The notes beneath the pieces are model-generated. The model was given only the letters and a program-made list of their open reading frames with translations, was not told the DNA's origin and did not search any database. This document shows, piece after piece, positions 7,105 through 10,146 of a DNA stretch of 10,146 nt. This DNA is from an uncultured Prevotella sp. Its GTDB lineage: Bacteria; Bacteroidota; Bacteroidia; Bacteroidales; Bacteroidaceae. Each line of letters begins with the position of its first letter. Within the stretch, counting starts at the first letter, position 1. Position numbers and translations under genes: made by a program. The stretch lies in NCBI GenBank assembly GCA_900548585.1, contig URLI01000053.1, positions 1-10,146 of the forward strand, given 5' to 3'.

Positions 7105-7404
7105 ATGGGGGGGGGGGGATTTCGTGCAGCGGCAAAATACGGTCTGCGATTTCTCCTCTTCTGACAGTTGGGTTGTCCTGACACCCATTGAGCAGAGCAT
7201 AAAGCGAAAGATTGAAGCGGCGGTAACGCCGTTGAAAGATTGGGACATAAAAATCTACCGGGGGTTCTTACCGGTTGCAATGATGCTTTCATGATAAACA
7301 CCGCCAAGCGTGATGAGACACTTGCCAATTGCCTGACCGATGACGAGCGCAAACGAACGGATGAACTTATTCGTCCCGTAAAATACATACGGAAAGAATA
7401 TTAA
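7105..7404 (+). pseudogene. Second type IIG restriction-methylase fragment, frameshifted
   Basis: From 7118 the plus strand reads DFVQRQNTV, then SWVVLTPIEQSIKRKIEA and TPLKDWDIKIYRG. The frame breaks at a G5 run (7260-7264); restoring one G gives VLTGCNDAF through LTDDERKRTDELIRP at 7377, and the frame then ends after eight unrelated codons at 7404. This is the same piece of the TaqI-like specificity region as at 1316-1576, with the same first and last residues. A G12 tract (7107-7118) directly precedes the homology, and the only ATG in it (7105) is out of frame by one base. No methylase or target-recognition domain remains, so it is non-functional as an enzyme. It lies upstream of the ATPase-nuclease pair in the same direction. 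Confidence 0.75.
7107..7118 (+). repeat. G12 homopolymer tract
   Basis: Twelve G residues occupy exactly the point where the type IIG homology starts. The ATG overlapping its first base would read into the fragment in frame only with one G fewer or two more. It could be a slippage tract, a recombination scar or an assembly error. Confidence 0.7.
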
Positions 7405-7416
7405 ATCAGGGTGTTT

Positions 7417-7437
7417 TACATGAATATTTATCATGTA
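7417..7437. promoter_or_regulatory. Inverted repeat upstream of the defence pair
   Basis: TACATGA (7417-7423) and TCATGTA (7431-7437) are perfect 7-bp arms separated by 7 bp, about 25 bp upstream of the predicted -33 element. Candidate regulator site, or terminator for reading through the type IIG scrap. Confidence 0.4.
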
Positions 7438-7449
7438 CGCAATATTATC

Positions 7450-7466
7450 CCGTAAATATTTTACGG
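7450..7466. promoter_or_regulatory. Dyad over the -33 element of the defence promoter
   Basis: CCGTAAA-tat-TTTACGG is a perfect 7-bp dyad with a 3-bp centre. Its right arm covers the predicted -33 box, the usual place for a repressor that blocks polymerase. The half-site also resembles the TTTACG array at 1628-1665. Confidence 0.5.
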
Positions 7467-7490
7467 TGTGACAAATAATTTGTAATTTTG
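7460..7490 (+). promoter_or_regulatory. Predicted promoter of the ATPase-TOPRIM pair
   Basis: The -7 box TAATTTTG (7483-7490) matches TAnnTTTG exactly. TTTA at 7460-7463, 19 bp upstream, matches three of four bases of the -33 element. Transcription would begin near 7495, leaving a leader of about 25-30 bases before ATG 7523. No Shine-Dalgarno sequence is seen, which is normal for Bacteroidetes. Confidence 0.6.
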
Positions 7491-7522
7491 CCGTACATAA
7501 TTATTAAATAGTCAATATTGCC

Positions 7523-8629
7523 ATGCTAACAAAATTTGCCGTTAAGAATTATCGTGGATTTGCAGACAACATAGAGTGGAATTTGTCGCATCCATGCAGC
7601 TATTCTTTCAACATGGATGCCATTAAGAATGGCATCGTGAAGAATGGCATCATATATGGTCCCAATGGGTCTGGGAAAAGTAACTTGGGATTGGCCATTT
7701 TCGATATTGCCAATCACTTGTCGCACAAATGGAAGAAACTGGATTATTACTTAAATTATGTTTCGGCACATGGCTACAACAAGTCAGTAGATTTTGAATA
7801 TATTTTCAAATTCGGCGAAGACATAATATCATACAACTACTCAAAGATTGCAAAGGATCTCAAAGGGATTATTCTAAAGGAGCAACTTTTTCTGAATGAA
7901 AAGGAGTTACTCTACAAGGACACAAACAACTTACGTCTGAACAAAGAGTTCGCCCTGACGAATGCCGCGATAGACAATTTGAAAAACAGCGCAAATAATA
8001 TCTCTATTGTAAATTATCTGTTAAGTGCTATACCTTTTCCAGAAGGACATGCCTTGCTGAAGCTAAGAGACTTTGTTGAGAACATGTTGTTTTTCAGAAG
8101 CCTTGACAACCGTGAGTTCATTGGGCTTAAAGAGGGCGGCAGCAACATAGAGGAATACATCATCAACAACAACCTTACAGAAGATTTCTCGGAGTTTCTG
8201 AAAGAGGTTAGCGGTCAGCAATTTGTATTTGCCAATCCCGTTCAAGGCGAGAATATGCTTTATGTTGTCATTGATGGCATCCGCATTCCATTTGCATTAT
8301 TTGCATCTACTGGCACAATGAATTTGGAATTGCAATACTATTGGCTGAAAGAGATGGTGAATGCTTCATTTATCTTCATTGATGAATTTGATGCCTTTTA
8401 CCATCATGAGCTTTCATACGCCCTTTGCCGTCGATTGTTCAAGAGCGACAATCAGTTGTTTTTGACTACTCATGACACATTCTTGTTGTCCAATGACTTG
8501 CTACGCCCCGATTGTTTCTTCATATTAAAGGGCAACAACATAAGCGCGATATGCAACCTTACGGACAAGGAACTTCGATTTGGGCACAACCTGGAGAAAC
8601 TGTATAGGGGGGGGGCGTTTGGCGTATGA
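7523..8629 (+). CDS. AAA (ABC/OLD-like, AAA_15/21 class) ATPase of a two-gene defence module
   Basis: A 368-residue cytoplasmic ATPase of the RecF/SMC-like class. It has Walker A GPNGSGKS (46-53), a signature-like ASTGTMNLE (261-269), Walker B FIFIDEFD (283-290, catalytic pair D287/E288) and the switch histidine in LTTHDT (H317); the middle is a helical insert as in OLD/AbiL/RloA/AriA ATPases. The C-terminus GHNLEKLYRGGAFGV resembles the end of such proteins. It overlaps the TOPRIM-like gene by 4 bp (ATGA), so the two are probably coupled and act as a complex, with the ATPase sensing a phage trigger and holding or releasing the nuclease. A G9 tract (8607-8615) encodes part of the last residues: one extra G would fuse this frame to the next gene. 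The AT-rich composition suggests transfer. The exact defence family is not certain. Confidence 0.85.
   Translation: MLTKFAVKNYRGFADNIEWNLSHPCSYSFNMDAIKNGIVKNGIIYGPNGSGKSNLGLAIFDIANHLSHKWKKLDYYLNYVSAHGYNKSVDFEYIFKFGEDIISYNYSKIAKDLKGIILKEQLFLNEKELLYKDTNNLRLNKEFALTNAAIDNLKNSANNISIVNYLLSAIPFPEGHALLKLRDFVENMLFFRSLDNREFIGLKEGGSNIEEYIINNNLTEDFSEFLKEVSGQQFVFANPVQGENMLYVVIDGIRIPFALFASTGTMNLELQYYWLKEMVNASFIFIDEFDAFYHHELSYALCRRLFKSDNQLFLTTHDTFLLSNDLLRPDCFFILKGNNISAICNLTDKELRFGHNLEKLYRGGAFGV
8607..8615 (+). repeat. G9 tract near the end of the ATPase gene
   Basis: Nine G residues lie within AGG GGG GGG GCG, encoding R-G-G-A. With G9 the ATPase stops at 8629 with the ATGA overlap. With G10 the frame reads through GVWR into the next gene's ATG with no stop. 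With G8 it runs about 35 codons in a third frame to a stop near 8720. Long G tracts are prone to slippage and also to sequencing error. Confidence 0.85.
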
Positions 8630-9366
8630 TATTGTTTGTGTTAGAAGGTGGAAAAGCCGAGCCTATGGTATTCGACTCAATAGGAAACTTATTCCTGCCG
8701 AACGAAGAACTGTGTGTGGTTAAATGCAGACATGACCTTCCTACATTGTACTCAAATCTAAGAGCCAACGGCTATGACTTGTTCCGCTCATTGCCGTTTG
8801 ATGAAAATGGCATTGTATTGCCAAAAGACAAACGCGTGGATACGCTTTTTTCACAGGTGTTCTTGTTTTTTGATTATGATTTCCAAAATAAGATGGGTAC
8901 ACAGAAGGTCAACAATATATTGTACGAGATGCTGGACTTTTTTAATGACGAAACTGAAAACGGGAAACTTTATATCAACTATCCCATGATTGAATCGTTG
9001 AAATATACCAAAGAAATGCCAGATGCAGAATATTGGAAATATGTTGCAACAAGGCATGAGTGCGCAAAGCACTTGTTTAAAGGAAATGCCGAACGTTTCG
9101 CTTATGCACAAGCCAAAGCTTTCCGATTCATAAATCTTGCGAAGACAAGAAGAGAAATTGTCATGAGCAACTGGGAAAATCTGAAAATTCAAAACGTATG
9201 TAAGGCTAATTATTTAGTGTTTGGCAGTAATACAATCCCGTTAGAAAAATCGATAATCAATCAGAAAAGCATATTTGAAGCGCAAAAAGAAAAATATGTA
9301 GATTCTAATGAAATGGTTTCCATACTAAACTCTTTTCCAATATTCTTGTATGATTATTTTAAATAA
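8626..9366 (+). CDS. TOPRIM-like nuclease/effector partner (RloB/AbiLii/AriB-like)
   Basis: A 246-residue protein whose first residues, ILFVLEGGKAEP, look like the TOPRIM entry strand with the invariant Glu (E7). FLFFDYDFQ follows, with the D-x-D pair at 83 and 85. A conserved-looking YINYPMIES (116-124) lies in the middle and the rest is mostly helical. TOPRIM folds with E...DxD bind metal and cut nucleic acid, and in PARIS, AbiL, OLD and RloAB-type systems such a protein is paired with an AAA ATPase, as here. The start ATG overlaps the ATPase stop (ATGA), implying translational coupling. The second motif residue Gly in EGGK is unusual; many RloB-like proteins have EGEK. Assignment to one named family needs a profile search. 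Confidence 0.7.
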   Translation: MILFVLEGGKAEPMVFDSIGNLFLPNEELCVVKCRHDLPTLYSNLRANGYDLFRSLPFDENGIVLPKDKRVDTLFSQVFLFFDYDFQNKMGTQKVNNILYEMLDFFNDETENGKLYINYPMIESLKYTKEMPDAEYWKYVATRHECAKHLFKGNAERFAYAQAKAFRFINLAKTRREIVMSNWENLKIQNVCKANYLVFGSNTIPLEKSIINQKSIFEAQKEKYVDSNEMVSILNSFPIFLYDYFK

Positions 9367-9385
9367 TTAGGACTATAATATAAAA

Positions 9386-9418
9386 TTGGGAATGAAGGTT
9401 ATTTGCCTCCATTCTCAA
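9386..9418 (+). terminator. Hairpin downstream of the defence pair
   Basis: Arms 9386-9398 and 9406-9418 form 11 Watson-Crick pairs, one G-T and one mismatch around a 7-base loop, starting 20 bp after the nuclease stop. There is no T run after it, so it is only a weak intrinsic terminator; it overlaps the minus-strand type IIG-like scrap. Confidence 0.35.
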
Positions 9419-9470
9419 CATATATTATCTCATCCTTTGTCAAGCAATAAAATTTGTAAATATCTGAGTC
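9399..9470 (-). pseudogene. Probable C-terminal scrap of a type IIG restriction-methylase
   Basis: On the minus strand a short frame (ATG at 9497, stop at 9399-9401) ends SDSDIYKFYCLTKDEIIYVE followed by NGGK and a stop. The pattern Y-x-LT-x-x-EI-x-x-VE is the usual last segment of Eco57I-like type IIG enzymes (for example YGLTEEEIKIVE). Upstream of about 9460 the match ends where IS982 sequence begins, so the gene seems to have been cut there. The piece is short, so the call is tentative. Confidence 0.4.
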
Positions 9471-9740
9471 GCTAATATTATTTCCATTTCGTGACATTTC
9501 GTAATTTCAAGCACTATTACCTGTTTTTCATCAAGGGGACTTTTAAGTCGTACTTCCCTAACGCTGTCTCTCACAACCGTTTTTGTTGAACTCGAAAGTA
9601 GGGTGTTTTTACCTCTTATGTTCTTTCTTAATCTGCGTGCATTTGTAAGATGTACAGGTATTACATTTGTTGACTCTACAATGATTCCTGCATGCCATGG
9701 TCTTAGACGCTATGCCAACAAGGTGTTCAAAGGTATTGCA
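9460..9740 (+). mobile_element. Decayed IS982-family transposase fragment
   Basis: Three frames together give a continuous IS982-like protein: ISESLIL (9460-9480), then FHFVTFRNFKHYYLFF through KSYFPNAVSHNRF (9482-9581), then VELESRVFLP through RCTGITFVDST and RRYANKVFKGIA (to 9740). The D of FVDST is the first DDE residue. Frame breaks lie near 9481 and at a T5 run (9580-9584). The N-terminal part and everything after KVFKGIA, including the second and third catalytic acids, are missing, so it is inactive. It separates the type IIG C-terminal scrap from the next chromosomal gene and probably marks an old insertion at the island edge. Confidence 0.75.
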
Positions 9741-9780
9741 AAACTACACTACCCACCAACCATTTTGACCTTTAGGTCGC

Positions 9781-9824
9781 ATTTTTTGTAGGGTATTGCC
9801 CGTTGGGCATTCTACCTAAAAAAT
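9781..9824. terminator. Bidirectional hairpin with flanking T and A runs
   Basis: The T6 run (9782-9787) and the AAAAAA run (9818-9823) frame a stem with GTAGGG/CTACCT and ATTGCCC/GGGCATT around GTT. Either strand would give a GC-containing hairpin followed by U residues. It lies about 50 bp beyond the 3' end of the minus-strand gene at 9874, so it is most likely its terminator. Confidence 0.55.
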
Positions 9825-9873
9825 CCACCGTTTGGCTTTCCCAATTCATGCCCAGGTATCATTTTATTGAGCT

Positions 9874-10146
9874 TTATACCAATATCTTACGAATAATGTC
9901 GCCGACGCGGACAATATAGATGCCTTTGGACGGCATTTGGATGGAATGGGAGGAGGTGAGGCTTCCCTGCTCTATCATCGTCCCGTCTATGGAATAAACA
10001 GAATAGAGGACAGGAGAAAAAAGGCTTTCCCCGATCTCAATGACAAGCGTGCCGTCTCTTTCATATACCTTGTATCTTCCGGCATCGTCCGCCTGAGGTG
10101 TCTCTATTCCTGTAGGGAACTTGTCAGTCTCAATGATATTGGTGAA
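9874..10146 (-). CDS. C-terminal part of a secreted protein with sorting-type (T9SS-like) tail, partial
   Basis: An open minus-strand frame of 90 codons enters from the right edge and ends with TAA at 9874. Its last about 45 residues read LYSVYSIDGTMIEQGSL, a short linker, then MPSKGIYIVRVGDIIRKILV. This is the pattern of Por/type IX secretion C-terminal domains and related beta-sandwich tails in Prevotella (YS.DG....G, MP..GIY.VRVGD...K..V). Such a tail directs export across the outer membrane and is removed or anchored at the surface. The functional N-terminal domains lie outside the window, so the activity is unknown. Composition is nearer to the GC-rich core than to the defence pair, consistent with the island ending before this gene. 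Confidence 0.7.
   Translation of the reverse strand, partial: FTNIIETDKFPTGIETPQADDAGRYKVYERDGTLVIEIGESLFSPVLYSVYSIDGTMIEQGSLTSSHSIQMPSKGIYIVRVGDIIRKILV

Noticed and set aside
7089..7388. 99-codon minus-strand frame
   Set aside because: It is antisense to the type IIG fragment, begins within it and ends in the poly-G run; the plus-strand reading has clear homology.
9767..9778. GACCT-tt-AGGTC dyad as an operator
   Set aside because: Only 5-bp arms, no promoter boxes next to it, and it lies in the debris between the IS982 remnant and the terminator hairpin.
9603..9791. Independent 62-residue small protein
   Set aside because: Its first part is the third frame segment of the IS982 transposase; the last residues are unrelated read-through.

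Overview
The window looks like chromosomal DNA from a Bacteroidales bacterium, probably of the Prevotella/Segatella type. Evidence: Bacteroidetes-type promoters (TAnnTTTG boxes), no strong Shine-Dalgarno sequences before the starts, a DUF4143-class ATPase of a kind very common in this order, an IS982-type remnant, and a protein whose C-terminus resembles the type IX secretion sorting domain. There are no rRNA, tRNA or CRISPR features.

Layout. (1) 1-1670, AT-rich: a DUF4143 ATPase on the minus strand that lacks its usual C-terminal tail, apparently cut by a hairpin-forming sequence at the window edge, then a 100-codon scrap of a type IIG (Eco57I-like) restriction-methylase specificity domain on the plus strand. 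(2) 1676-6662, clearly GC-richer: an intact minus-strand housekeeping block read as P-type Ca2+ ATPase, HAD hydrolase, RibF, CPBP membrane protease, with overlaps or short gaps suggesting one transcript. (3) 6663-7404: no intact gene, but a layered ruin: a 14-codon remnant of a second DUF4143 ATPase, four 22-bp tandem repeats, a G12 tract, and a second copy of the same type IIG segment, frameshifted. (4) 7523-9366, AT-rich: a two-gene AAA ATPase plus TOPRIM-like nuclease module with its own promoter and a 4-bp ATGA overlap, of the kind seen in AbiL/RloAB/PARIS-like phage-defence systems. (5) 9367-9873: a probable type IIG C-terminal scrap, a decayed IS982 transposase and a strong hairpin. (6) 9874-10146: the 3' end of a minus-strand gene with a sorting-type C-terminus.

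The most interesting part is the defence module. Its ATPase carries a G9 tract eight codons from the stop, with no stop codon between the tract and the nuclease start in the nuclease frame. One extra G would therefore fuse the two proteins, and one fewer G would give a different tail. The flanking scraps show that this locus has been rebuilt repeatedly by defence genes. Two type IIG pieces share the same inner and outer limits, and homopolymeric G/C runs lie exactly at the edges of the broken homologies. The reading of these tracts as switches is inference; homopolymer miscalls in an assembly are the main alternative.
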